A program made the translations under genes and the position numbers. 64,000 nucleotides of DNA. It comes from Nematopogon swammerdamellus. Taxonomy: Eukaryota > Arthropoda > Insecta > Lepidoptera > Adelidae. The stretch is taken from the NCBI GenBank assembly GCA_946902875.1, contig OX336344.1:17319791-17383790 (forward strand), written 5' to 3'. The notes below the pieces were generated by a model, which searched no databases, was not told the origin of the DNA, and worked only from the letters and a program-made list of their open reading frames with translations. This document shows positions 23,581 through 34,370 of the stretch, one piece after another (position 1 is the stretch's first letter; the number at the start of each line of letters is the position of its first letter).

Positions 23581-24236
23581 CTTTAAAAAAAAATTTTTGT
23601 TTAATTTTATTTAGGTAAAGAAACTTTCCGAAATCAATGGTCGAAATACGCTCAACACTTCAAGTTCAAATTACCTACTTTTATTGCGTAGGTACATCGG
23701 GTTTCGGCTTCATCGGTCATCGCTTTTCAGGGGCCAGGCCCACCCTGGGAAAGATCCTAGTCAATACGTCAATGCGTCTAGGACTAGTAGTTTTATGCCC
23801 ATATGTTCGAATCCCACAAAATCTTTTTGGTTTTTTTTTGGTTTTTTTTTTCTTTTTTTAAGCAATGTTACGGTGTTTAAATTGTTTTAGGGTGTTTAGT
23901 TTTATTTATAACCACCTAAGAATTATTTTCGGAAATACAAACTTGTAACAAAAACGACATGCACCGCCTCAACATTAGGTTAGGGTTAATATAAAAAAGA
24001 TGCGTTATTTTTTTTTAAACCACCAAAACAGTTTGTATATTTCCGAATATTTCCGAAAATAAAAATTTCTTAGGAGGACAACTGTCAGTGAGAGACATCA
24101 GAATTGATCCCGAGCCACTCGTCTCCTACGACGATCCGTCTCTCACTGACAGTTGGTAATCCTAAGAAAGCTTTATTTTCGGAATCTTTAATTATTTGTA
24201 ACTTGAGTGATGTTTTAGCGGTTAAAAAAAAATAAC

Positions 24237-24293
24237 CAGGGTTAATATAAAGTAGCGACGCATCTTATTTATATTAACCCTAACCTAATGTTG
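24237..24293. repeat. Conserved F7 hairpin
   Basis: AGGGTTAATATAAA, about 15 nt, then TATTTATATTAACCCT. Homologous hairpins lie at 26415-26470 and 51576-51634. Confidence 0.75.
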
Positions 24294-24417
24294 AGGCGGC
24301 GCATGTCGTTTTTGTTACGTTTGTATTTCCGAAAATAATTCTTAGGTGGTTATAAAAAAAACTGAACACCCTAAAAAAATTTAAACACCGTAACATTGCT
24401 TAAAAAAGACAAAAAAT

Positions 24418-24770
24418 TTTGAGGGATTCGAACCCATGGTCAAAAATTACAAATCCTACACCCTTACCACTGAGCCACGAAATCACATAAACGACCAAAC
24501 GAATATCGGATTCTCTTGGTTCGCTTTCGGCTTTCTTAGGAGGACAACTGTCACTGAGAGACGGAGAATTGGCCCCGAGACACTCATCTCCTACGCTCCT
24601 TTCGGAAACACTCGGGTTGACTCGGCTCGAAAGCGAACCAACTGAATCCGATATTCTTTTGGTCGTTTATGTAATTTGTTGGCTCAGTGGTAGAAGAGTG
24701 TAGGATTTTTATTTTTTCGATCTCGACCACGGGTTCGTGTCCCTTTGGTCAAAATTTGTTTTGTTTTGTT
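24418..24770. repeat. Two inverted tRNA-like units of F7
   Basis: Minus strand 24490-24418: GTGGCTCAGTGGTAAGGG (A box) and GGGTTCGAATCCC (B box). Plus strand 24670-24760: TTGGCTCAGTGGTAGAAG and GGGTTCGTGTCCC. The arms fold back on each other. Confidence 0.7.
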
Positions 24771-25160
24771 TTTTTTAAGCAATGTTAGGGTGTTAAAATT
24801 AGGTTATGGTAAATTTTTTTTATAACCACCTAAGAAAGCTTTATTTTCGGAAATACAAACGTAACAAAAACGACATGCGCCGCCTCAACATTAGGTTAGG
24901 TTAGGTTAGGTGTAGGATAGGTGTATTTAGGTGTAGGATTTGTAATTTTTGACCATGGGTTCGAATCCCTCAAAATTGTTTTTGTTTTTTTTTTCTTCTT
25001 TAAGCAATGTTACGGTGTTTACATTTTTTTAGGGTGTTTAGTTTTTTTTATAACCACCTAAGAAAGTTTCATTTTCGGAAATACAAACGTAACAAAAACG
25101 ACATGCACCGCCTCAACATTAGGTTAGGTTAGGTTAGGTAGGTTAGGTTAGGTCCTGGGA
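24771..25160 (+). repeat. F7 fragments ending in TTAGG repeats
   Basis: Two partial copies with CATGCGCCGCCTCAACA or CATGCACCGCCTCAACA, each followed by short TTAGGTTAGG arrays (24893-24912 and 25119-25154). The second copy includes the B box at about 24955-24970. Confidence 0.7.
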
Positions 25161-25455
25161 CCTATTATTGAATACCATGAATACGCGATTAACAAACATG
25201 AAGTTACCAAAGTACCATGGAAGCAGAAATTTAAAGGTTTCCATAAATTTTATATAAGTTAATCGCTGAGAGAGAAAGAAGTCGGAGCGCGCGGAGACCT
25301 ATCAATAATCTAAGCCTGGCACCTATTATTGAATACCATGAATACGCGTTTTCGAATAGGGTTCCGTATAAGTTAATCGCTATTATTATTATACTAGCGA
25401 TTACTTTTTATAAAATTATGGAAACCTCCTTTAAATTTTTGCTGCCCTGGTACTT
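25161..25455. repeat. Inverted and direct repeat cluster
   Basis: CCTATTATTGAATACCATGA occurs at about 25161 and 25322. The 25209-25266 segment is repeated inverted at about 25394-25452. 25456-26379 shows no supported gene. Confidence 0.6.
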
Positions 25456-26379
25456 TAGAACCGTTCCCAGTTTATTATGATTTTTTTATTGACGATGAAA
25501 GAGAACGGTGAAGGGCGCATAATATTTATGTCACATGTAAGATGTTAAGTATAATATTATTACCTCTCTTAGAAATCAATGTTTGATTTATAGTGTTCCC
25601 CGTGGACCCACTAAATTACACTCTTGCACACGACTGTAGCACGGACATAGCATATACAATTGTAAGTATCCCATGCTCCACCCAGGTGGAGAACCTAGGT
25701 GGAGCACGGACTCAGACCCGAAATGTTACGTTTTGATATAGACTAATGGTAAGAGAATTTTGTATAGATATTAACATCACCATTAATAAAAAATACAAAA
25801 AACTATGCTGTTTTACTCATATCAATAAACCCAACCTAAAAAAATCAAGAATATTGATAAACGGCTGCATTCACGACACTTCCTAATGCAGTGGTGCCAA
25901 CATGACAGCTACAACCGGATATTTTGCAGCGGCCATTGGAATTATGCTAAATTTCATAGAACGATTTTTTGCGTGAGAGATCCGTCCGTCTCTTAGAACG
26001 TAGTGGTTAATTCTCTTTGGTTCCAACTAAAAGTTCCCTTCGCCGTTATGTTAGCTCCACTGCGTTCCTTTCAAAAATTATTTTGTTTTATTATATTTTA
26101 AAAAGTAATCACAAATTTATACCGTGCAACTCCGTCACTGGATACTGACAGTAATAAACGAATTTCCTATTCGTTTGGTTGCCACTATTTAAAAAAAAGA
26201 AGAAGAAGAACTTTTAGTTGGAACGCTCTCTAGCGATCAACATTTTTGTGAAACAAAAACAGGCTGAGTGCTGCTGAGGAAAAGTGACGCAAGACACCGC
26301 ACCGGACGATTCCTTCATCGCAGGAGAGCTTTGACGCAGCTGCCGTGGTAGCAGCCAAACTGCACTATGGGAGTTTAAC

Positions 26380-26500
26380 AAAAACGACATGCACCGCCTC
26401 AACATTAGGATAGGGTTAAATTATAGAAGATGCGTCGCGTAGCGACGCATCTTCTGTAATTTAACCCTGGTTATTTTTTTTAAACCACCAAAACAGGTTA
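26380..26500. repeat. F7 fragment with 27-bp hairpin
   Basis: AGGGTTAAATTATAGAAGAT, then GCGTCGC, loop GTA, and a near-perfect complement ending TTTAACCCT. Confidence 0.8.
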
Positions 26501-26678
26501 ATCTCCGTTTGGGGAGAAAACTCGCATAGTGCCGTCCGTCGCAGCTGCAGCAAAACTCTCCTGCGATCAAGGACTCGTCCGCACTATAGTTGCAAAACTT
26601 ACGAATTATTCGGAATAAATAAGGAATACTTCGAAAATCATGGAATCTTTCCAGGATTTATAGAAGTTTATTCAGTAC

Positions 26679-27909
26679 TAGCTTTTGCCCGCGGCTTCGC
26701 TCGCGTGAAATTCGTATTTCAAAGAAAGCAAGTAAGTAACTAAGGCCGATCTGCGTTAAGTAAGGTGAACGATAAACCTTCTCAACTAAAGTAAGTAACT
26801 AACGGCGAGGCTTCAGGCTGAGCTGCATTCTGGAAGACAATAAACCTTCTCGAAGAAAGTAAGTAACTAAGGGCGAGGCCGAAGGCCGAGCTGCGTACAG
26901 CAAGACTATAAATCTTCTTGAAGAAAGTAAGTCACTGAGGGCTAGGCCGAAGGCCGAGCTGCGTTCAGGAAGACTATAAACCTTCTCGAGGAAATTAAGT
27001 AATTGAGGGCGAGGCCGAAGGCCGAGCTGCGTTCAGGAAGACGATAAACCTACTCAAAGAAAGTAAGTAACTGAGGGCGAGGCCGAAGGCCGAGCTGCGT
27101 TCAGGAAGACCATAAACCTTCTCGAAGAAAGTAAGTAACTAAGGGCGAGGCCGAAAGCCGCGCTGCGTTCAGGAAGACTATAAACCTTCTCGAATAAATT
27201 AAGTAATCGTGGCCAAGACCGAAGGCCGAGCTGCGTTCAGGAAGACTATAAACCTCCTTGAAGAAAGTAAGTAACAGAGGGCGAGGCCGAAGGCCGAGCT
27301 GCGTTCAGGAAGACCATAAACCTTCTCGAAGAAAGTAAGTAACTAAGGGCGAGGCCGAAGGCCGAGCTGCGTTCAGGAAGACCATAAACCTTCTCGAAGA
27401 AATTAAGTAATTGAGGGCGAGGCCGAAGGCTGAGCTTCGTTCAGGAAGACTATAAACCGTCTTGAAGAAAGTAAGTAACTATCGCCCATAGTTACTTACT
27501 GTCATCGAGAAGGTTTAGTGTCTTCCAGAATACAGCTTGGCCTTCGGCCACGCCCTTAGTTACTTACTTTCTTCGAGAAGGATTATAGTCTTCCTGAAGG
27601 CAGCTCGACCTTAGGTCTCGCCCTCAGTTACTTACTTTCTTCGAGAACTTGTTCGAGAAGGTTGAAGGTCTTCCTGAACGCAGCTCGGCCTTCGGACTCG
27701 CCCTTTGTTGCTTATTTTCTTCGAAAAGGTTTATCCTCTTCCTGAACGCACCTCGGCCTTCGGCCTCGCCTTAATATGTTACTTACTTTCTTTGAGCATG
27801 TTTATTGTTTTTATCTGAATCCAGTTCGCCCTCCGGTCCCGGCCTAAGTTACTTAGTTTCTTCTTTTGAAATACGAATTTCACGCGAGCGAATCCGCGGG
27901 AAAAAGCTA
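26679..27909. repeat. Foldback element: 11 direct then 5 inverted 68-bp units
   Basis: Bounded by 42-bp inverted ends beginning TAGCTTTTGCCCGCGG and containing TCGCTCGCGTGAAATTCG. Units carry GGCGAGGCCGAAGGCCGAG, CGTTCAGGAAGAC and CTTCTCGAAGAAAGTAAG. The orientation flips at about 27480-27490. Confidence 0.9.
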
Positions 27910-28739
27910 TCGATATTAAAATTAGAAAATTCAATTAAAATAAATCAAATACTTTAGATACCTACCTAACTAAGTAAAATACTCCACATATTAGCATAAC
28001 CGGAACTGAATTTTATTTAACCTATCCTGTGTCTCGTATAGCTAAATGTGCGTGTAGTAATTTTAATCGAATTTAGATGATCGGCTTAAATTTTATGGAG
28101 GAAATTCATACAAACATATTCGCCTCGCCCCGCTGCCCCCCGCTGAGAGAAGCGCAGCGCTTCTCTAAGACATTCTCATCGTCGTAACTTTTAAACTATT
28201 TGTCCAAATTACTTAGTGTAACAGCCAAAGTTTATCTACTTTAAATACCAGAAGCGATAAAAGTATGTATTTTGATAAGAATTAATTCAAAACTATAAAA
28301 TGTGCATTGTGAATACAGTATCCAATTTAAATGTATTTTTGGTTCACTATTTTGGCTATAGTGGCTTCCACATAAAAGGTAGATATATGCTGTCGCGGAC
28401 TTTTTTCTTTATCTTCGTGTAACTTTAACGGTTTATGCAGCGCACGCCGAGATAGCTCTCAGAAGGCAGGATTTTTTCCGACTTACTTGACATTTATCGA
28501 TATTTGGGTAAATTTACACAATGTCTTTATAAATTATAGCCTTTTTGATGTATGAGCTATAGTACTGTAAAGGCTCATCAAAATCTGTTCAGTAGTTTTT
28601 GCGTGAAAGAGGAATATAGTGCAGCTGCTCGGTTCGCTGTTGAGTTTATAGGCCGCGCCTCCTCCGCGCCGCCCCCGCGCCACCGCGCTACCAACTGCCG
28701 CTCGCTCGGTAAATACCTATGTATAGTACTAAGGCGCGC

Positions 28740-29070
28740 GGATTGAACATATCGGTTTGTATGGGAGCCACATCTTAGCGTAACCGGAACTGAATTTTAT
28801 GTAGCCTATCCTGTGTCCTATATAGTTAAATGTGCTTGTACAAAGTTTCATCGAATTCGGATGATCGGTTTAAGAGTTATGGCGGAACATACATACATAC
28901 ATACATACAGAAAAGATTTCTAAAAATCGTCAATTTAGCTTTAGTATCATACATAGAGGCTACAAACTCAATATTTCCTAAAACAAAGTAACTTACTCCA
29001 TGACCACCCCTTACAGATTTATTATTAGTATATTGATGATGATTGATTGATATTGATTGATATTGATGAA
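28740..29070. repeat. Dispersed repeat (same as 1-400)
   Basis: Near-identical order of blocks to 1-400, with a CATA microsatellite. A shorter piece lies at 28000-28110. Confidence 0.55.
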
Positions 29071-29239
29071 GAGGAATGCGTAATACCTATTTTGTTAATT
29101 TTAGACCGAGCCGGATTTAATCAGTTTTCAATTTATGGATATTCGTATATACATTATATGGAATGCCCCAAGATAATTATTATTTCAAAATGACAATACC
29201 TACTTATTTAAAAATGTTCGAAAATCGCGCGAACGAACG

Positions 29240-29570
29240 AAACGAATCCATGCAAGCGGCCTACCTACACTCGCACGCAGTCGACTGGCGGCGGAGCGGA
29301 GGCGATGCGCGGCGCGGGGGGGGGGGGGGGGGGGGGGGTGGCGCAGCGAGACCGGCGGACGGCTCGCGACGCGGTAGGTAGGTACCTGCTATGCGCTGTG
29401 TGGTTGTTATGCGTATAGTTTCGCGTGACGTAGGCAGGGAATACTTCCCAAAAGATACGAAGCTTTCGTCATCTTTCGTTGAATAGATACGGAACGGACT
29501 GATACTGTCTGGCGGCGGCGGCGCTGCGCAGTACTCTTTTCTATTCTGTGGCTGCGCGCGCGATGCGTCA
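29240..29570 (+). promoter_or_regulatory. CpG-rich island with a 23-G run
   Basis: GC-rich block with G23 at 29316-29338, flanked by GCGGAGCGGAGGCGATGCGC and CGACGCGGTAGGTAGGTACC. The latter could be a splice donor. It may be the promoter or first exon of an unseen gene. Confidence 0.3.
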
Positions 29571-29806
29571 TGCGAGTTGAGGAATATTTAAGAACTATAT
29601 TGTGGTTGTTTATTGTTTGTGTGGTAATTATATTCTAAAATGGTGGTTGAGGTTTGAATTGTAGATGTTTTTAAACATTGTAATAACAATAAATAATGTT
29701 CCAGTTCCAAAATAATTTTGAGCGATTTTTTTTTTCTGACGATGTAAATTTTGAAATTTTTTTTAATTTTGTAAAATTACATAGATACTGTTTATTGGTT
29801 AATAAG

Positions 29807-30131
29807 CAGGGACCGAAAATGTTCAAAAGAACCGGTTCGTAACCGGTTCGAAAAGGGTTCTAAAGAGATTACGGTTATAGAACCGGTTCATAAAATAACT
29901 GGTTTAGGAACCGGTTTTCTGAACCAGTTCAAAAACCGATGAACCGGTTCTTCAAACGAACCGGTTCCGCGGGTGGGTTAAAGAACCGGTTCGAAAGAAC
30001 CCTTTAAGAACCAGTTTGCAGAATCGTTCTTAGAACCGGTTCGAAAGAACCCTTTTAAGAACCGGTTTGCATGATGGTTTTGAGAACCGGTTCTCGAACC
30101 GAGCTGCATAACGGGACTATTTTAAGAACCG
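29807..30131. mobile_element. Cluster of AACCGGTT palindromes, probable hAT terminus
   Basis: About ten GAACCGGTT(C/T) sites in 300 bp after CAGGGACCGAAAATG. Likely subterminal sites of a hAT-type element. The same motif is the Grainyhead/CP2 consensus. Confidence 0.55.
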
Positions 30132-30940
30132 GGTCATAACTCGAGAACCACTGGTGCTAGACCCATCGTGTTGGTACTCAAACTTCAGATCTCGGTGAGA
30201 TCTCTCCATCTGTCACGTGAACTTTTGTTTTGGTCATAACTCGAGAACCACTGGTGCTAGACCCATCGTGTTTGTACTCAAACCTCAGGTCTCGGTGAGA
30301 TCCATCCATCTGTCACGTGAACTTTTGTTTTGGTCATAACTCGAGAACCACTGGTGCTAGACCCATCGTGTTGGTACTCAAACTTCACGTCTCGGTGAGA
30401 TCTATCCATGTGTCACGTGAACTTTTGTTTTGGTCATAACTCGAGAACCACTGGTGCTAGACCCATCGTGTTGGTACTCAAACTTCAGGTCTCGGAGAGA
30501 TCTATCCATCTGTCACATGAACTTTTGTTTTGGTCATAACTCGAGAACCACTGGTGCTAGACCCGTCGTGTTGGTACTCAAACTTCAGGTCTCGGTGAGA
30601 TCTATCCATCTGTCACATGAACTTTTGTTTTGGCCATAACTCACTAAGATAAACTAAGATCTCACCGAGACGTGAAGTTTGAGTACCAAAACGATGGGTC
30701 TAGCACAAGTGGTTCTCGAGTTATGACCAAAACAACATTTCATGTGACATATGGATAGATCTCGCCGAGACCTGAAGTTTGAGTACCAACACGATGGGTG
30801 TAGCACCAGTGTTTCTCGTGTTATGACCAAAACAAAAGTTGACGTGGCATGTGGATAGATCTCACCGAGACCTGAAGTTTGAGTGCCAACACGATGGGTA
30901 TAGCACCAGTGGTTCTCGAGTTATGACCAAAACAAAAGTT
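30132..30940. repeat. 100-bp satellite, five direct then three inverted units
   Basis: Units start GGTCATAACTCGAGAACC at 30132, 30232, 30332, 30432 and 30532. Three diverged units follow in reverse orientation (about 30655-30940). Confidence 0.92.
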
Positions 30941-30944
30941 CATG

Positions 30945-31310
30945 ACGAAGTTTCTAGTTTTCACAGAAAACGGGATGGTACGGAACCCTCTTTACGCGAG
31001 CACGACTCGAACTTGACCACTAAAAAAAAATATCCGTTTGTAAAATCTCCAGGTACGCTACCTACCAATATACAAAGTTTCGTCAAAAAATCCTAAGTCT
31101 TCTAGTTCTCACAGAAAACGGGATGGTACGGAACCCTCTTTACGCGAGGTCGACTCGAACTTGATCACTAAAAAAAAAATTCTACGGGATATACGCTACC
31201 TACCAATATACAAAGTTTCGTAAAAAAATCCTAAGCCTTCTAGTTCTCACAGAAAACCGGATGGTACGGAACCCTCTTTACGCGAGCTCGACTCGAACTT
31301 GACCACTTTC
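30945..31310. repeat. Three about 140-bp units related to F8
   Basis: GGGATGGTACGGAACCCTC at about 30972, 31120 and 31258 (CGG variant), each followed by GCGAG..CGACTCGAACTTGA. Confidence 0.8.
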
Positions 31311-31349
31311 TTTTATACATATTTGCCCATGATATAAAAAAATAAAAAA

Positions 31350-31428
31350 AGTATAAACTTCAAGAATTGAACCGACGACCCATCGGGTCGTAAGCACGCA
31401 CGTTACCGCTGAGCTACAACCAAGGGTT
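31350..31428 (-). repeat. tRNA-like sequence, SINE head or tRNA relic
   Basis: On the minus strand TTGTAGCTCAGCGGTAACG (A box) and TCGGTTCAATTCTTG (B box), then A/T runs. T-arm pairing is lost. 31429-32123 holds only an F8 end (31855-31930). Confidence 0.5.
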
Positions 31429-32123
31429 AATAATCCGCGCCAATTTCCGTATATGTTGCTGAGCCCGACTCATAGGTACCTATAGTTTCGCGGGGATCTT
31501 CGCCCCTTCCCCACCGACGACGTGTTCGAAATTGAAGGCCGCGTTCACTCCTATTTCCGCCTTAAATAGAGATTAAATGAGGGTTAATAAGTAGGTAAAT
31601 AAGTATTTACCTATCGTGCGGTGGTTTCTGTTTTTTATTAGGTTCTTAATTCCTAAAAAAACAATGGACAGTAGGTAAAGCCCGTTCGTTTTCATAGAGT
31701 CGCTCTTTGTAATGCCGACAAAGCACATGCCGACGCCGACAAAAGGTGCCGCCGAGAAAACAAAGGCGGCGCCGCCGCCGCGCGCGCCTTTGGACCGTAT
31801 CTGAGCGAATGGGCTAAACCTATCTACTCCGTACGGTAGGTGAATTATAGTACGTAGTGTTAAATCTTGTACGATGATACGGAACCCTTCGTGTGCGAGT
31901 TCGACACGCACTTGGCCGGTTTCTTGTTAAAATTACTTCTCATCAACCTAAAAAACGTGAAAACATCACAGATGGATAAAACTATAGTTAATTCGAAAGA
32001 TTCCGAAGCTTTCGGTAGTTTTGCGAATGATTCCGAATGATTCCCTTTGGAAGTATTCGGAAACATTCCTTCTCGCATCTATAGCTCCGCACCGGCATGT
32101 TAGCAATATTAGCGCCTATTAGG

Positions 32124-32272
32124 TATAATGCGCGGGACGGATCTCGGCGTGTCGTCGCCGCAGCGGGCGACCCGCCACGCGAATACACTATACAAGTACG
32201 GTGCGGGTACGAGGGAGAACACTGACGAACCGCTGCGACGGCGACACGCCGAGATCCGCCCCGCGCATTATA
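32124..32272. mobile_element. GC-rich 149-bp MITE, copy 1
   Basis: Inverted ends TATAATGCGCGGG and CGCGCATTATA, about 40-bp arms with GATCTCGGCGTGTCGTCGCC. A second copy of exactly the same length is at 59483-59631. Confidence 0.85.
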
Positions 32273-32429
32273 CACGACATAAAAGTTTAGCGCGCGAAAA
32301 CTTTAAATTACTAACTCTTGAGTTCTAAGGTTTTAGCTCCAAATTACCTCGAGAATGAGAATAACTCTTTAAAAACCCTCGAATACTTCTTTTTGCACCC
32401 GGTATATTAGTAATCGGTGGTCATATCAT

Positions 32430-32692
32430 AGTTATTAACTCTGCCGTCTGCCCACACTGTTCTAATGATGTCGACGTACAAAATCAAGGAGATAATATGA
32501 ATGAGACTCTGGATCACTTGTTTTTTGAATGCCCGACTTTTGACCTTCAACGACATTCGCTAATAGATAGATTAATGAAAATTTATAAAACACCTGACAA
32601 TATGCCGCGCGTCACTCAAGATTTACTTGCCAACACAGACTGTTTTCCATCCATTTACGATTTCATTATTTCAACAATTGGCGATATATAAA
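32430..32692 (+). pseudogene. LINE ORF2 C-terminal zinc-knuckle remnant
   Basis: Frame reads VCPHCSNDVD, ETLDHLFFECP, LIDRLMKIY and stops at about 32691. The CxxC..H....C pattern is that of the C-terminal zinc knuckle of R1/Jockey-type ORF2. The upstream RT is absent. Confidence 0.7.
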
Positions 32693-32874
32693 TAATTTAA
32701 AGAATAACAACAGACAAGGCTGCATGGTTTAATACCTTTGCCTATCCCAAAAAAAGGGATAAAACAACAAAAAAAAAATAATTATACCACAGATAAATAA
32801 AATAATGTATATGTTTATACAAAGAATAATAACAATAGCAAAGAACAACTTCCAAACAATCAAAACAAACAGAA

Positions 32875-33063
32875 ATGTCAAGCCTCAAATTTAAGCCCTA
32901 TTTCGCAACGCAAAAGATTGGCGAATACCTACACAATGGAAAGATGGGGTTAATGCGTACACTGGCTGTCCTATATCTACTAACATACGTGACTCTGTAC
33001 TTGGGTCTGGTAGCAGGTTTGATGTACCTTTTATCACGTTTCTCTGACGACCCCGATGCATAG
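32875..33063 (+). CDS. Unrecognised 62-residue ORF with one membrane segment
   Basis: Starts at a true ATG in a good context (CAGAAATGTC) and encodes a basic N-terminus (MSSLKFKPYFATQKIGEYL). About 25 hydrophobic residues follow (LAVLYLLTYVTLYLGLVAG), then SRFSDDPDA. AATAAA lies about 50 nt after the stop. No intron is needed. It could be a small membrane protein gene, a retrocopy, or a chance frame beside a LINE end. I do not recognise the family. Confidence 0.4.
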   Translation: MSSLKFKPYFATQKIGEYLHNGKMGLMRTLAVLYLLTYVTLYLGLVAGLMYLLSRFSDDPDA

Positions 33064-33516
33064 ACATTTTACTTCAATAGTAGTCATAGAAACGTTGGTT
33101 CTATCTATAGTAAGGAAATAAATAAAAATAGTAAAATTGAAAAGTGTTTTATTATAAAAGGCACAAATTGAACAACACATTCACTAAATTTACACGTGTA
33201 TGTGTATAATTGTACACATTTACAAATTTTATTGTAAGTTGGGAATAATTCAAACAAAATACACTGTTCTCTAATACAATAATGCTGCTGCCGCTATACG
33301 TGTACTGATCTATAGTGAGCACTAGACGAGCCTTTCGCATACATCACTCCCGAAAAAAACATGTCATCGACCAAAGGAGCTCATAAGCTGTTTTCACAAT
33401 GATGCTTCCGAGTACTTGATGACAATTGCATGTGCAGGCACACACACTTCTTTACCGACACGTTACAAGTTACATCACTCTCTGCCGCTTCGAGTATGTA
33501 GTTTCGTGGTCAAACT

Positions 33517-33990
33517 CAGTGGTTCCCAACCCAGGTGCCCCAGGGCGTCGCAACACACAGATTGTGCTGACACCTGGAGGTTTGCGGTCACGGGAAGAAT
33601 ATAAAATAAATAAAAATCGTACATACATTATCCTTTTATTTTGTCACACACAATTCAATGTGAAATTTAAAATCCACTGGCAGTGTTGTATTGTTTATTG
33701 ATTATTCATATGGAAGTTAGACCGCACTCGAACTTGCCACAATTTATTCTATCCAGTTCGATTACACCCACAAAGATAACTTTTTGTAAGACAGTTTTGT
33801 ATGACGCGGCGCTCATCCTTTGCAATAAATAGTTCATTCTGCGACTTTTCGAAACTATTCACACTTTTGTTGATTAAGAATTTTTCGAACATCCTTAGAT
33901 GTTACTAGAAGTGAATATAACCCCAGGGGAGGCGCTAAGAAATTAAAACATGTTGAGAGAGACATACCTAAAAAAAATTGGAAACCCCTG
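33517..33990. mobile_element. Degenerate hAT (Charlie-like) element
   Basis: CAGTGGTTCCCAAC at the left and the complement of CAGGGGTTTCCAA at the right, 474 bp. No clear TSD, no intact frame. Confidence 0.5.
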
Positions 33991-34139
33991 TTGGATAACT
34001 AATTTTTTCTCATCATAATTGAAGGTACATAATTATGGATAACAGTACATATTATATGAGATATGGAGATGGTCACCTCACACCCCGTGCGAATCGCGCG
34101 TCAGTCGTGCATATCATGGCAATAACTATAATAATTTAT

Positions 34140-34370
34140 CAATGATATAGACAACAAGCTGTGCCCGCGGCTCCGCCCGCTCTCATATTTCACTTCACTG
34201 CTAACCTCATAAGCTATTTAGCGTGATAGTAAGTAGCCTATAGTTGATGGGAAGAATCAAGCTATCCGTAGAATTTTGTTTTATTAAAATCGGTTCAGTG
34301 GTTCTCGAGTTATAAGCGGACAGACAGACAGACAGAAAGCAGACGTTGGATTTTATTATAGCTAAGGATA
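34140..34370. repeat. LINE 3'-end-like repeat
   Basis: AGCTGTGCCCGCGGCTCCGC, then ATCGGTTCAGTGGTTCTCGAG and a CAGA run: a common insect LINE tail. 34371-35065 shows no supported gene. Confidence 0.5.

Larger units (their letters stand above)
20727..23774. mobile_element. hAT-type element with 8-bp TSD, host of an RTE insertion
   Basis: TIRs are CATTGGCGTAT and, at the right end, the complement of CATTGACGTAT. TSD CGTCTAGG is perfect at 20719-20726 and 23775-23782. GGGTGGGC boxes lie near both ends. The original element is short and non-autonomous; most of its length is the RTE LINE. Confidence 0.82.
20530..24110. repeat. F7 composite repeat, split by a hAT-type insertion
   Basis: 20530-20726 and 23775-24110 rejoin after removing 20727-23774 and one TSD copy. 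The joined sequence matches the reverse strand of 51411-51995. It includes a tRNA-like unit: A box GTGGCTCAGGGGTGAG and B box GTTCGAATCCC. It is bounded by GAGTGGCTCGGGATCAATTC inverted ends. Confidence 0.75.

Noticed and set aside
24670..24760. Functional tRNA gene
   Set aside because: A and B boxes fit, but acceptor and anticodon stems do not pair and the sequence recurs in F7 copies.
26725..27890. CRISPR-like array of regular repeats
   Set aside because: Units are contiguous with no unique spacers, half are inverted, and the DNA is eukaryotic.
30430..30639. Open frame across the 100-bp satellite
   Set aside because: The frame is created by the tandem unit; no start context, motif or splice signals.
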